A DNA stretch of 64,000 bases, from NCBI GenBank assembly GCA_963575745.1, contig CAUYUJ010012136.1, forward strand, positions 137,501-201,500, read 5' to 3'. The notes under the pieces were generated by a model. That model was not told the DNA's origin and did not search any database. It was given only the letters and a program-made list of their open reading frames with translations. Positions 42,330 to 52,073 of this stretch are shown here, in pieces; positions within the stretch are counted from its first letter, which is position 1; each line of letters starts with the position of its first letter. The DNA comes from Prorocentrum cordatum. Taxonomy: Eukaryota; Sar; Dinophyceae; Prorocentrales; Prorocentraceae. The position numbers and the translations under genes were made by a program.

Positions 42330-43073
42330 TCAATCTTTGAAATTAGCAAAATACTGTTGTATTGCGGCCGCCGTCTGCTGGATGTGCTGGTGGCATGCCG
42401 GATCGTCCCACACGATCGTGCCGGTCGGGTTCACGACTCCGATGACCGCCTCCGCCTGCCCGTTTGTGATGGTGAGCTTCCAATCGGGCTCCCATGAGCA
42501 GTTTGCCGACCCCCCCGCTCCTGACACTTTACTGCGAAGGAATGCTCTCGCCTTACCCCCTGCCACGAAACGCTTTTGGACTTCAGGTTTACGCTCAACG
42601 GTGGTGTACAGGGTCTGGCCGTTGCGGAGAAAGGCTGGGTCCTTCAGGGTGTCCTTGAAGACGGCAGAAATCTCCTCTGCGAACCCTGGGGACACGTCGA
42701 GTCTAAACTTGTGGCACTTGGGTCCCCTGAGGTGTACCTGGCCCAACTTCTCTTTCAAGGACTGGGGGAGGCTCTCAGTCAACTTCGTGATCAAGGTCTC
42801 CGCCTCGTCCCTGGACACCCCCTCCGACTTCCGGACCCTCCATTCGCAGAACCCTTTGAATTCGATCGATGTAGGAATGAACTCGCCTGATCCCGAACAC
42901 TTTCCCGATTCCAAACGTTTGAGGCGAGCATCGTGGTTATCGAGGCGTGTATGGGCTGCTTCTGTCCTCACTTCATTCTTCTCGATCCTCTCTTTGACCT
43001 CCTTGATGAGTGGGGCCACTTTTTCATCGAAGATGCCTCGAATCTGATCTAGAAGCTGAGACTGGTCCCCCAT
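42330..43073 (-). CDS. LINE-1 ORF1: coiled-coil nucleic-acid-binding protein
   Basis: 247 codons from an ATG at 43073 (MGDQSQLLDQIRG). The open frame continues upstream through a CTC tract as poly-Arg, so the ATG is preferred. Residues about 5-65 are heptad-like and charged (VKERIEKNEVRTEAAHTRL), predicting a coiled coil for self-association. Residues about 75-190 look like a compact alpha/beta domain (VRKSEGVSRDEAETLI, CHKFRLDVSPGF), comparable in position to the RRM-like domain of L1-type ORF1 proteins. It would package element RNA in cytoplasmic particles. It ends in TGA and ORF2 continues in the same frame. Confidence 0.65.
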   Translation of the reverse strand: MGDQSQLLDQIRGIFDEKVAPLIKEVKERIEKNEVRTEAAHTRLDNHDARLKRLESGKCSGSGEFIPTSIEFKGFCEWRVRKSEGVSRDEAETLITKLTESLPQSLKEKLGQVHLRGPKCHKFRLDVSPGFAEEISAVFKDTLKDPAFLRNGQTLYTTVERKPEVQKRFVAGGKARAFLRSKVSGAGGSANCSWEPDWKLTITNGQAEAVIGVVNPTGTIVWDDPACHQHIQQTAAAIQQYFANFKD

Positions 43074-43130
43074 CGGCACTGTGTGCAGTATGGTAGAAGA
43101 GTACAGTATCCACTCAAGTGTCGAGTGAGC

Positions 43131-43216
43131 CTTCCTCCTCCTCCTCCTCCTCCTCCTCCTCCTCCTCCTCCTCCTCCTCCTCCTCCTCCCCCGCCTCCTC
43201 CTCCTCCTCCGCCGCA
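43131..43216 (+). repeat. (CTC)n tract upstream of LINE-1 ORF1
   Basis: About 28 CTC triplets with few interruptions. On the LINE-1 strand it is GAG/AGG and reads as poly-Arg in the ORF1 frame, just 5' of the chosen start. Confidence 0.95.
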
Positions 43217-43383
43217 TTCTCCTCTCCCGCAGGCTCCTCCTCCCCCGCACAGGGAGAGGAGACGTATGTAAGGAGGGTTCACGCAGGACTCTTGGCTCAA
43301 AGTACTCGGTCGAGCTGAGCGTGACCAGACGAAGCAACCAGCAGCCCTAAGCGAAGTTGCCGCGGTTTTCAGATCATACGGTG

Positions 43384-43550
43384 GGGGCATTCGTCAAGGA
43401 ACGTCCCAGGAGTCTTCAGACCCTGGAGGGTTCCTTATCTTATGAGGGTGGTGGTGATATCCATTGCCAATCCACGATTGGCTTTTCACTGGCTTCCAGA
43501 CCTTGTATTCCTTATCGAAGGTTTCCTTATCCAATGCCATCACCGTTTCT
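43384..43550 (+). repeat. Dispersed repeat shared with 24.5 and 27.6 kb
   Basis: 43384-43430 resembles 24543-24590 (GGCATTCGT-AAGGAA, CCCAGGAG). 43441-43550 resembles 27640-27745. It spans the start of the ORF at 43534. Confidence 0.6.
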
Positions 43551-44025
43551 GGTCAGGCTCAATAGTGCCCAGCCTCTGGATCGGTTGCGACTCGAGCACG
43601 CGCACTGGAGGCAACTGGCGCAGATCAGGGCCATGTTTCGTCGACTCCTTGGGGACAGAGCTCCTGGAGACACAGTGCCGCCTCAGAGGCCTGGTGGGGG
43701 AACGGAGTCGGACCCTATTCGTTGGCCTGACCCAGATGACGACCAGGCGATGGACTACGTCGACAACCTGACGGCGAAGCTGCTCATGCTGTCGCACGCG
43801 CCCTCGCAGCAGCTTCCTGGCGGCAGGGCCTTGCCCAGCCAAGCCAACCTGTACGTGGAGCAAGCCGGCCTTGGGTCACCCTGTTCAGCGAAGGGAGCCT
43901 CTTCGGTTTCGCGGACTGTTGTGTTAGATCGCATCCCTGATGGCGTAGATCGCAGGGCGTTAGAACGCACGGCGTGGTGGCACGGGGAGGTGAGAGCTTG
44001 TTGGACACCGCCCTTGGCTTCATAG
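43534..44025 (+). CDS. LINE-2 upstream ORF (ORF1-like or its remnant)
   Basis: 163 codons from the ATG at 43534. Third-position GC is high from about 43600 onward, which supports real coding. The protein has a basic N-terminus (LEHAHWRQLAQIRAMFRRLL), a Pro/Asp-rich middle, and a helix-like segment AMDYVDNLTAKLLMLSHAP. No RRM or zinc motif is visible. It stops 35 bases before the ATG of the endonuclease-RT ORF in another frame, so position suggests a truncated ORF1. A dispersed repeat overlaps its 5' end, so the native start may have been lost. Confidence 0.45.
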   Translation: MPSPFLVRLNSAQPLDRLRLEHAHWRQLAQIRAMFRRLLGDRAPGDTVPPQRPGGGTESDPIRWPDPDDDQAMDYVDNLTAKLLMLSHAPSQQLPGGRALPSQANLYVEQAGLGSPCSAKGASSVSRTVVLDRIPDGVDRRALERTAWWHGEVRACWTPPLAS

Positions 44026-44060
44026 GGAGTCGTGGTGGGCGACCACCCCGTGCAACCAGT

Positions 44061-47000
44061 ATGCCCCAGCCGCCGCCAGATGGACAAACACGCCAGAGCA
44101 GAGGAAGACCTGGTCCCGAGTGCTCCTCGAGCTCGGGCCAGGCTCAGTCGCCACCCGCTGGATCAAGACCCTCGCCTGTCGAGAGGGTCGTTGGTTTTGC
44201 AGACAGTCCAAGCTGGGATTCAAGAAGCTTACTCAACACCAGAGTCACGGTGGACACCCTGGGCCTCAGATCTGTCCCAGAGCTGCAGAACACCAAGGGG
44301 GACGTCTTGCCACAGAGGGAGGGGCCGCTAACGCTCTGCTTGGCCAAGCTGGTGGCGCCGCCTGTGGCTAGCCCAGCGTCCTTCATCTCGCTGAATGGCA
44401 CGACATGGAAGGAGGCGCAGACGGAGCTTGAGCGCCTCTCGGACTCTGGCTTGAAGGACGATGTCTACCTTATCCAGGAGACGCGCTTCACGGGGAAGAA
44501 GAAGGAGAGCGAGGCCATCGGATGGGGCACTCGCAACGGCCTCAACGCTTCATTCAGCCCATGCAGGAGAACGGGAAGCTCGGCCCAGTCGGTGTCATCG
44601 GGGGTTGGCTGTCTTGTGGCGGCGCACAGAGGATCAGCACCCGTGGACCATGACTGGGGTCCTTTCAGCTCGCGGCTCCTCGCTCGCAGGGTGGTATTCG
44701 GGGACTTGATGGTGAGCGTGGCCAGTGCCTACCTGGAGCACTCCGCCAAGATGACGGGCACTAGCGTGGAGCTGCTGAGCGAGCTGCAGGTCTTCCTCAA
44801 CTCTCAGTGCGAGCCTTTTGTAGTGGCAGCTGACTGGAACATGGAGCCGCAGCTGTTGGAGAGCTCCTGGTGGCCGCGTTCTGTGGGCGGGGCAGTCGTG
44901 GCGCCCAAGTTTCCTACCTGCTCAGTGACCTCGGGGAACGATCGAGTATATGACTACTTCGTGATATCGGCCCCCCTTGCGGCTCTTAGCCCAACGGCAG
45001 TAGTGCTTCGGCCAACGTCTACGCACCCCCATGCGCCAGTGCGGCTTACTTTCAGCAAGCTGGGGGCCCAAGCCAAGGTCTGGGTACTGCGAGGCCCCAA
45101 GCGATTCGACCTGTCGACGCACATCTCGGACGAGGACCAGCAGAAGGCGGTGGAAGACGCCCAGAGCATCGTCTGGCAGGCGGCACTGCCCGCTCCAGGC
45201 GTGGGGCCTGACGAGGCAGTGCGCGAGTTCTTCGACAAAGCGGAGACCCACCTGATTGGCGTTCTGGGTCTCAGTGGCGGCCCCAAGTACCGTGGCAGAG
45301 CGGGCGGGCTCAAGCGGGTAGAGATCAGCCTCAAGGACCTCCAGCGTACAGAGACTTCCAGAAAGATAAGCCCTTTGACGAGGTTGTGGCTTTCTCTCGG
45401 CAGGCTGGTCAAGCAACTCAGGGCAGCAGCTTCGGTCTCAGAGCCAGCCAATGGCCATGCGCTATACATGAAGCACATGGAACGGGCGATCTTCTCACTG
45501 GCAGTTCAGTTCGACAGCTTGGGCAACCCGATGTTCAGCGGTACCAAGATGGATACGATAGTCCACGAGGTCAGGAGCGGCTCCATTGAAGGGCTGCAGG
45601 TGATGAAGGCCATCGCCAGGGTAACCGACAAGCACGTCAAGGGCGATGCGTCTGCGGCTAGGACCCGCTGGAAGGAGTTCGTGGACGAGTCGCTGGCAGG
45701 AGGAGGCCGTGGAGCTCATGCTATTAGCAAGAAGGTCCACGGCGAGGCGAAGCCGATCTTGGCGGACGGCAGCGGCGACTCGCCTCCTGTGCCACTGGTG
45801 GGCCAAGCGGCATTGGATCAGATGCTAGTGGAATGGAAGGCCCTGTGGAGCTGCGGGGACGGCCAGCAGATGAGGCCTGCTGACTGGCTCACCACGTCGG
45901 ACCTGCCCCCAATCACGGCGGAGCAGGTGATAGCGTCGGCGAAGACGTTCGCGAAGAAGACGGCGCTCGGTTGGGATGGCTTCCGCCCCAGGCTGCTGAA
46001 GATGCTAGGATGGCCTTTTGCGCAGCGCATGGCGGACGTGCTGACGCAATGGGAAAGGCACCCGCAGCCGACGGCGATGTTCACCACGCCCATCGTCTTC
46101 TTGGGCAAGCCAGGGGGAGGACATCGCCCCATCGGCCTGATGTGCTTTTGGCCCAGAGTTTGGGGAAGGATTCGCAGGCAGTATGGTTTACAATGGGAGC
46201 GTGACCACCGCCTTCCTGAGATCTGGGGCAGCAGCTCTGACACCTGCTGCGATCGAGCAGCGTACTTGCACAACTTGTACCTAGGCCTCGCTCGGAAGGT
46301 CGGCTTCGACGGTGTCTCGGTGTACTTTGACATTAGCAAGTTCTACGAGCGGATCGACCACGGGCTGCTTCTGAAAGCGGCCGAGCTTAATGGCTTCTGC
46401 GCAGGATTGGTACGTGCGCTCTGTGTGGCATACTCGGGTCCGCGGAGAGCCACGGCAGACAGCGCCGTCAGCGAGGAGATACATGCGAGGGGCACGGTCA
46501 TAGCTGGCTGCTCGTGTGCAACAACGATGGCCAGACGCATGCTGATGGACCTTCTTGTCAAGAGCCGAGCCAAGCTCCCCGCCGGGAGGATCGTCAACGT
46601 GATTGACGACATCTCGGGCAATGGTATCGGATCCAGAGGCGTGCTAGTCAGTCAGGTGAACAGCTTCGCCCAGGGCGTCGTGGCGATGCTGAGAGACAAG
46701 CGGCTCCCGACCAACTGGGGCAAGACGAAAGTGCTGGCATCCTCAGTGGACATCCAGCGCGAGCTGATGAAGCAGGAGGGGTGGCCGCTGGACAGGGCCG
46801 CCTTTGCTCAAGGACACCGAGATCTCGGTGGTGACGCGACGGCTGGTGGTCACCGTATGGTGGCGACGCAGGTCAAGCGGGAGCTGGATGCACTCCGTCA
46901 GGCAGCGAGACTGACACGCATCTTCGGGCCTGGGCTGCGGCAAGCTCGGGTGATGCGAGCTGGGCCGACCGCCAAGGCGCTCTGGGGCTCGGCCATCGCT

Positions 47001-47942
47001 GGAGTCCCACCGGGGCGCATGAGGGCGCTGAGGGTGGCAGCTGCGAAGAGCGCGGGTCGCCTGCCGCCTGGAGCGGCCCTCAGCTTTGCCCTGCAGTGTG
47101 CGCCCCGCGGCTGGCGGCAGGACCCGCTGGTGGTCGCAGCGGGAATGGCAGTTCAGGCATTCGTCAACGTGGTGTGGTCTGGGCAAGCCTCTGCATCAGC
47201 CATCGAAGCGTGCATCCAGGAAAGCCAGCAGGTGCTAAGCAAACAGAGGCCTTGGAGCTCGGTCCGTCAGCCGATAGCGGCGCTCACGCTCACTCTGCAG
47301 AGGATAGGCTGGCAGCTCGCCGTCGACGGCACCAAGTTGCTGGACGAGGACAAGAGGGAGTTCGAGGTGCTACATTTCTCGCCCGCGTTCCTGGCGGAGT
47401 GGGCCAGAGAGGCCACGAGAAAAGCGGCCGCGCTGGAGGAGGCTCGAGATCGTCCTGGATCGCTCTGGCCATGGAAGCTGCCGCCACAGTGGAGGCCAGT
47501 CAACGAGCTGCTCGGCAAGAAGGAGACGGAGACCTGGACTGGGCACCACAAAGGGTGCCTCCGCTGGCTCGTCTCGCTCTCGCACTGGCCCCAGGACCGT
47601 CTTGCGAGGCGCTCCTCGGACATCGACCCGATCTGCAAGCTATGCCAGGCTGCACGAGGAACGATGTTCCACAGGAACCACGTCTGCCCAGCTGGGGAAC
47701 CTTGGCGGCGCGACAGGCTGCCGTCCGACCTGAAGAGTGCAGCTTGGTTAGTCCACGAGATGGGCCCGCCGTTCGATGAGCTTTTCTGCCAGGGCCTGTT
47801 CGTGGATCCCTCCCTGCTGTTGCACCGTCCGTGCTGGCAGCCTCGATGGGGGCGGCTCTCGCATGGTTGGCATGAAGCAGTTGTGGTCGAAGACGGTGCC
47901 ATGCCGACGTTCGGATGCAACTCCTGGGAGGTCAAATTCTGA
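44061..47942 (+). CDS. LINE-2 ORF2: endonuclease and reverse transcriptase
   Basis: 1293 codons from the ATG at 44061; the frame is open 29 codons further upstream without ATG. A Pro/Ser-rich leader is followed by an endonuclease/exonuclease/phosphatase domain (about residues 105-335): SLNGTTW, LIQET (Glu140), ADWN (Asp258), YDYFVIS (Asp298) and THPHAP in place of SDH. RT spans about 615-905 with GWDGFRP, KPGGGHRPI, motif A YFDISKFYERIDH (Asp757), an unusual motif B GTVIAGCSCATTMARRM, and motif C VIDDIS (Asp849, Asp850), so both catalytic Asp are present. A CCHH-type finger closes the domain set (Cys1192, Cys1195, His1204, His1207). It would nick target DNA and copy its RNA there. The RNase H lies in a separate downstream frame. 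Confidence 0.88.
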   Translation: MPQPPPDGQTRQSRGRPGPECSSSSGQAQSPPAGSRPSPVERVVGFADSPSWDSRSLLNTRVTVDTLGLRSVPELQNTKGDVLPQREGPLTLCLAKLVAPPVASPASFISLNGTTWKEAQTELERLSDSGLKDDVYLIQETRFTGKKKESEAIGWGTRNGLNASFSPCRRTGSSAQSVSSGVGCLVAAHRGSAPVDHDWGPFSSRLLARRVVFGDLMVSVASAYLEHSAKMTGTSVELLSELQVFLNSQCEPFVVAADWNMEPQLLESSWWPRSVGGAVVAPKFPTCSVTSGNDRVYDYFVISAPLAALSPTAVVLRPTSTHPHAPVRLTFSKLGAQAKVWVLRGPKRFDLSTHISDEDQQKAVEDAQSIVWQAALPAPGVGPDEAVREFFDKAETHLIGVLGLSGGPKYRGRAGGLKRVEISLKDLQRTETSRKISPLTRLWLSLGRLVKQLRAAASVSEPANGHALYMKHMERAIFSLAVQFDSLGNPMFSGTKMDTIVHEVRSGSIEGLQVMKAIARVTDKHVKGDASAARTRWKEFVDESLAGGGRGAHAISKKVHGEAKPILADGSGDSPPVPLVGQAALDQMLVEWKALWSCGDGQQMRPADWLTTSDLPPITAEQVIASAKTFAKKTALGWDGFRPRLLKMLGWPFAQRMADVLTQWERHPQPTAMFTTPIVFLGKPGGGHRPIGLMCFWPRVWGRIRRQYGLQWERDHRLPEIWGSSSDTCCDRAAYLHNLYLGLARKVGFDGVSVYFDISKFYERIDHGLLLKAAELNGFCAGLVRALCVAYSGPRRATADSAVSEEIHARGTVIAGCSCATTMARRMLMDLLVKSRAKLPAGRIVNVIDDISGNGIGSRGVLVSQVNSFAQGVVAMLRDKRLPTNWGKTKVLASSVDIQRELMKQEGWPLDRAAFAQGHRDLGGDATAGGHRMVATQVKRELDALRQAARLTRIFGPGLRQARVMRAGPTAKALWGSAIAGVPPGRMRALRVAAAKSAGRLPPGAALSFALQCAPRGWRQDPLVVAAGMAVQAFVNVVWSGQASASAIEACIQESQQVLSKQRPWSSVRQPIAALTLTLQRIGWQLAVDGTKLLDEDKREFEVLHFSPAFLAEWAREATRKAAALEEARDRPGSLWPWKLPPQWRPVNELLGKKETETWTGHHKGCLRWLVSLSHWPQDRLARRSSDIDPICKLCQAARGTMFHRNHVCPAGEPWRRDRLPSDLKSAAWLVHEMGPPFDELFCQGLFVDPSLLLHRPCWQPRWGRLSHGWHEAVVVEDGAMPTFGCNSWEVKF

Positions 47943-47949
47943 TCTAGCC

Positions 47950-48103
47950 CTGGTCCGAAATCCCGCTGAATCCGGCTGAATCCCGCTTAATCCCGCTTAA
48001 TCTGGCTTAATCCCGGTTAATCCCGCTTAATCCGGCTCAATCCCGCTTGATCCGAGGCCCATTCTGGCTTAACAGCCCCCCCATGGGGCTTAATCCTCCT
48101 TAA
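47950..48103 (+). repeat. AATCCCGCTT decamer array splitting LINE-2
   Basis: About a dozen imperfect copies of AATCCCGCTT and AATCCGGCTT between the RT stop and the RNase H frame. The RNase H frame opens right after a TAA inside it (48101-48103). It could be an intron, an inserted repeat, or an intercistronic spacer. Confidence 0.75.
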
Positions 48104-49825
48104 TCCTTCCGACGAAAACCTCCCAGTAGTTGCCTGCTAACCGACGGCTCCTGTATCCTCGGTGACTTTCCGCGCCTGCGCAGCGCTGGCTGGTCGGTCG
48201 TCGTGTTGTCCAAGGAAGGGGCGATCCTAGCAGAGGCGTGGGGAGCTGTTCCCCCTAGTCTATGCCCATCGCAGACGGCGCGTGCTGGGGAAGACTACGC
48301 AGCGGTGGTGGCGCTCACGGAGGTCATTGGCAATTACCAGCTGCTGATCGACTGCAAGGGCACAGTGGACTCGGCGCTCAACCTTGGCAGAGCTCAGGGC
48401 CCAACTTCGACCTACGCCCATCTTTGGGCCAGAGTTGGGGACGCCGCGGAAGGTGTCGAAGTCAAGCACATTCCTGCACATCGGTCAGAAGCAGCTGTGG
48501 CCAGAGGGGAGCTATCGGCTATCGAGCTCTTCGGCAACCGCCTAGCCGACAAGCGAGCGAAGGAAGGAGCCGCCCTCCACGCCCTTCCAGCCGACGATGT
48601 CCAGCTCCTGGAGGGCTGCTTAGCCAGGGCTCGTGACGCAGCTCGCTTCGCCGCAGAGATCGAGGTCTTCATCGCGGATTCGGGGATGCGAGACTGCTGG
48701 CCGACGGAAGCCCTGGACAACGTCAACCTCCAGCCGTACCTCTACCCGTGGAACCTGTGGTACGAGGACGAGGACTACGACTTGTTGGACGCCTCCACGG
48801 CGCAGAGTGGCAGAGGCTCGGCAGCTGCGTCAGCGGCAGCCTTCGCCGCGGCGGCAGCGACCAGCGCAGCGGCCACAGGTGCTGCGGCAGGCGCCGCGGG
48901 CGGCGCAGCGGGGCCTGTTCGCAAGCGCCCAGCGGCTGCGCTGAGGGCCGCCTCCGCCCCAGCCGCCCCCATCGCCGCGGGGCCAGGCGAGGAGGGCATT
49001 TCTCGTGCTGAGGCAGCGAGCGAGGTGTTTGCCAGAGCGGTTCGGCGCAGGGCGGAGGCCAGGTCGTCCGCAGAGTCCTCTCAGCGCACCCAGCTAGAGG
49101 AGCAACGCCCGCCACCTGCCCCCACGGCTGGACCAGAGCCATGGGTTGTGCACGGCCACGACATAATGCAGACCAACGTGGTGAGCAAGCCGAGCGAGGC
49201 CATCCTGGTGTGCACGCGCTGCTTCATGTACTGCCACCAGCCGCGGTATGCGCACAGGGGCCTGGCCAAGCCGTGCGTCGGTGGCGATCACAGATCGAGC
49301 CAAGGGTCGCGTGCTCAGGCCAGGACTGACTTCGGCAGATTGCGATTGCCAGGCAAGGAGAAGCCGCCGGTCGTGATGCTCAAGTCGCCGACGTTGGAGG
49401 AGATGCAGCGCTGGCGAAGGTCGCTCAAGGTGGACGACCTCGACTGGCCCAACCCCCAGGTGGGCGAGTTCCTGGCGGCGGCGCGGGCTGGCGGCCCTGG
49501 AGGCTCGCCAAGGCCTGCGGCTGCACAGCCTGCGGCGGGGCGTGCTGCTGGCGCGGCTGGGCCTGCGGGCGGAGCGGCGGCGGCTTCGGCGAGCGCCTCG
49601 GCTGCCGCGGGCGCGGCGGCGGTGCAGCCCGCGGGGCGCGCGGGATTGCAGGAGCTCTTCGTGCCCGACCTGGAGGGCGTCCTCCGCGCGCACGGCTTCG
49701 CGTCGGCGGACGACGCCCGCGCCCGAGGGCGAGAGGCAGCCCAAGCGCGCGGGGAGCGTGACCGCGCGCGGGAGCGCGGCGCGGCGGCCCCGCGAGCGGC
49801 GAGGAGGCGGGGCCGACGCTGGTGA
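48104..49825 (+). CDS. LINE-2 RNase H ORF with C-terminal Cys motif
   Basis: The open frame runs from 48104. No ATG is present, and the first alternative start is GTG at 48203, but the domain begins earlier. LTDGSCILG puts the first catalytic Asp at 48143. It is followed by a Glu in AGEDYAAVVALTEV, Asp in LLIDCKGTVDSAL, HIPAHRS, and GNRLADKRAKEGA with the final Asp. That is a complete RNase HI acidic set, which would remove the RNA strand after reverse transcription. A long Ala-rich linker follows, then a Cys/His segment (ILVCTRCFMYC, later LAKPCVGG), a Gly/Ala/Arg-rich tail and TGA. Lacking its own start, it is probably expressed as part of ORF2 through splicing or recoding, or is cut off by the repeat insertion. 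Confidence 0.75.
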   Translation, partial: SFRRKPPSSCLLTDGSCILGDFPRLRSAGWSVVVLSKEGAILAEAWGAVPPSLCPSQTARAGEDYAAVVALTEVIGNYQLLIDCKGTVDSALNLGRAQGPTSTYAHLWARVGDAAEGVEVKHIPAHRSEAAVARGELSAIELFGNRLADKRAKEGAALHALPADDVQLLEGCLARARDAARFAAEIEVFIADSGMRDCWPTEALDNVNLQPYLYPWNLWYEDEDYDLLDASTAQSGRGSAAASAAAFAAAAATSAAATGAAAGAAGGAAGPVRKRPAAALRAASAPAAPIAAGPGEEGISRAEAASEVFARAVRRRAEARSSAESSQRTQLEEQRPPPAPTAGPEPWVVHGHDIMQTNVVSKPSEAILVCTRCFMYCHQPRYAHRGLAKPCVGGDHRSSQGSRAQARTDFGRLRLPGKEKPPVVMLKSPTLEEMQRWRRSLKVDDLDWPNPQVGEFLAAARAGGPGGSPRPAAAQPAAGRAAGAAGPAGGAAAASASASAAAGAAAVQPAGRAGLQELFVPDLEGVLRAHGFASADDARARGREAAQARGERDRARERGAAAPRAARRRGRRW

Positions 49826-50430
49826 GCGCCCCCCCTCGGCCGCCGTGGGGCCCTCGGCAGTCCCGCGCCGTTTGCGCGGGCCTGCGGCCTGCCCGAGAAT
49901 TTGTGGCATGACCACGCGGGTGCTCGCGCCCGCTCGAAGAGTAAAAAAAATGCCATCACCGTATCGCTGCGCGATCATGCAGGGCCTCCAGAGTCTCTTC
50001 CTCCTCTTCTCTCCCCGTCCCTCCCCTTTCTGTGGACAAGGTTTGTGCCCTCTGAGAAGCAGCTTCCTTCTAAGAAGCGGTCTACCCCCTTGTGCGCGCC
50101 GCCAATCAATACCATCTCCCTCTGGTTCTCGGGCATCTTGCTGTGCTGCTCCAGCATTGAGCTCTGCAGGATAATAGTTATGATTGTCCAATCCTCACGT
50201 GGAACTCTTTCAGGAATTTGTCCGTGAGTGTAAAGACGCTTGGCGATCGGGCAGGTAAATGGGCCCGCGCAAGCATGTTTGATCATGTGCACCAGGCTCA
50301 TATGTACCCTCATCCCTGCGAGACGACATTCTGTGAGATCAGGTCCGATCCGACGCAAGTTCCGACCGATTCGATTTCGCGAGTCGATGCTGGCTGCTCC
50401 TGCAATCGTCAGGGCCCATCCGCTGTTCGG
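49826..50430. other. LINE-2 3' flank; no recognisable gene
   Basis: Includes a short A-rich stretch (GTAAAAAAAATG near 49942) and CTCTTCCTCC runs. No poly(A) tail or target duplication of LINE-2 could be fixed. Confidence 0.4.
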
Positions 50431-50611
50431 TACAGTGGAGACCCATGCCAAGACACACCCTGCTTGCCTTCAAGGTGCCCCGGGGTTCTTGGGTTTCGAG
50501 GGTTTTGCTCCGGAAGGCGTGACGTCCCTACACCAAACACATAATGGACGTCCTGGTGTCTCAGGGCTGGGTTTCTCGTGGTGGACGGTTTCTTGTGGAC
50601 GGGCCTCACGA
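50431..50611 (+). mobile_element. Tc1/mariner-like MITE, copy 3
   Basis: Begins TA-CAGTGGAGACCC with CCAAGACACACC and GGTTTCTTGTGG landmarks. The right terminus is mutated, so the exact end is uncertain. Confidence 0.6.
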
Positions 50612-52073
50612 AGAGCACCCGCGCGTTGCACACCGATGCGCAAAGGCAACCTCCGGCGATCCCTCTCGGCGATCGGAAAAAAAAGGGGAGCAGTGGGAGG
50701 AGACAGGCTAGAGGTTCGAGGCGTTCTTGCGTGTTCGTAGGCTCTCGGCTGCTTTCCAGCCTCGGGATCCTCTCCAGCAGCCGGGCCCCGCCGAGAGCGT
50801 TTCGGGGGTGCCCGGATCGCCTCGGACGGCCGTCAGAGATCCGAGTTATGACCCGAAAGCCACGGGGGCAACGTTAGGGGCCGGTGTGTCTGGTCGTCGG
50901 CTCAGTACTCGAGTAGGGGATCGACTGCGGAATTGATTTGCCCCAGAATCGATTTGTTCGCCGAATCCCTGAAATATGCGTAGGCTGCTCATAGGTCTAC
51001 AGACATTCTGCGTATGACTCGACGAGGACGTCTATTTTTGGGGGAAAAAGATTCTGTAGACGATCCCCTGCTCGAAGTACGTCTCCAGGGTACCGTCAGA
51101 GGGCTCCAAGATCCAAGGCGGCCCAAGAGGGCCTCAAGGAACGCCTGGGGCGGTCGACGCGAGCTCAAGAGCTCCCACATTCTGTCCAGGAGGGCGGCTG
51201 GGGGGGCCGAAGATTGCCAAATAGGGCCCAAAGGTGTTGCCATGGCAGCCCTGGAGAGGCCTCAAATGGCACGAACGTGTCAACCTTGTCTGAAGAGGTT
51301 CCAACCGCCGTCCTCCGCTGCAGAGGAAGACCATGGGCGGGGAGGCTGTGGCGGCGAGACTGTGGCTAGGCTATGGTATGGAGAGTGCTTGGTTCTGCAG
51401 CGCGGCCGCCACCCTCCAGCAGCGTCGATGTCCCCCATCCCCCTACAGAAGCTGAGCGAATGGCAGAAGCCTGGGAGGCGAGCCAGAGGCCCGCGCGGCC
51501 CGCGGAGCGGGTGAGGTCGGGAGAGAAGCGTGCGAGGAGGTGGGAGCCTGGGGGAGCTTGATGCGACCATCCGCATTTGACGCTACCTCTGCCTCGGCTT
51601 GCTCTGGACAGGTCTCTCGCCTCCGGCTGGGCCTGCAGCGCCCCGCGCCCGAGGTCATCGACCTGGACTTCCGCGACAACGACGGGGACGCCCCGCGCGC
51701 CCCGCACTGGCCACCTCAGCATGCCGTTCGAAGGGCAAAGAACTCCACGAACACAAAACATCTCCGAGACCCGCGTGGATTGCTCGGATCGGCACGGACC
51801 TCCAACAGTTGATGCTCATGTCGTGCTGTTTCCTTCAGTCAAGGCAGCGGCCGACTCAGGAGAGCCATGCCTGGGCATCCCAGACTGTCTGATGTCCGCC
51901 CCTCGCCCTTTCCCGCCCCATCTCTAGCCGCGTGCCCTCCCGGACCCTGGCGCATCGATCGGAAAGGTATCGCGTCACGATGTTCGCAGCGCGGGTCCGA
52001 CCGCGAGACCTCAGGCCTGCACCTCTCCCTGAGGCGACCGTGCGATTCGACCGGATCGACCCTGCACGTTGAG
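50612..52073. other. No recognisable gene
   Basis: Frames of up to 166 codons without motifs. A short CCAAG array fragment is at 51105-51150. Confidence 0.45.

Noticed and set aside
49942-49955. Poly(A) tail of LINE-2
   Set aside because: The A-run is only about eight bases and no target-site duplication was found on either side.
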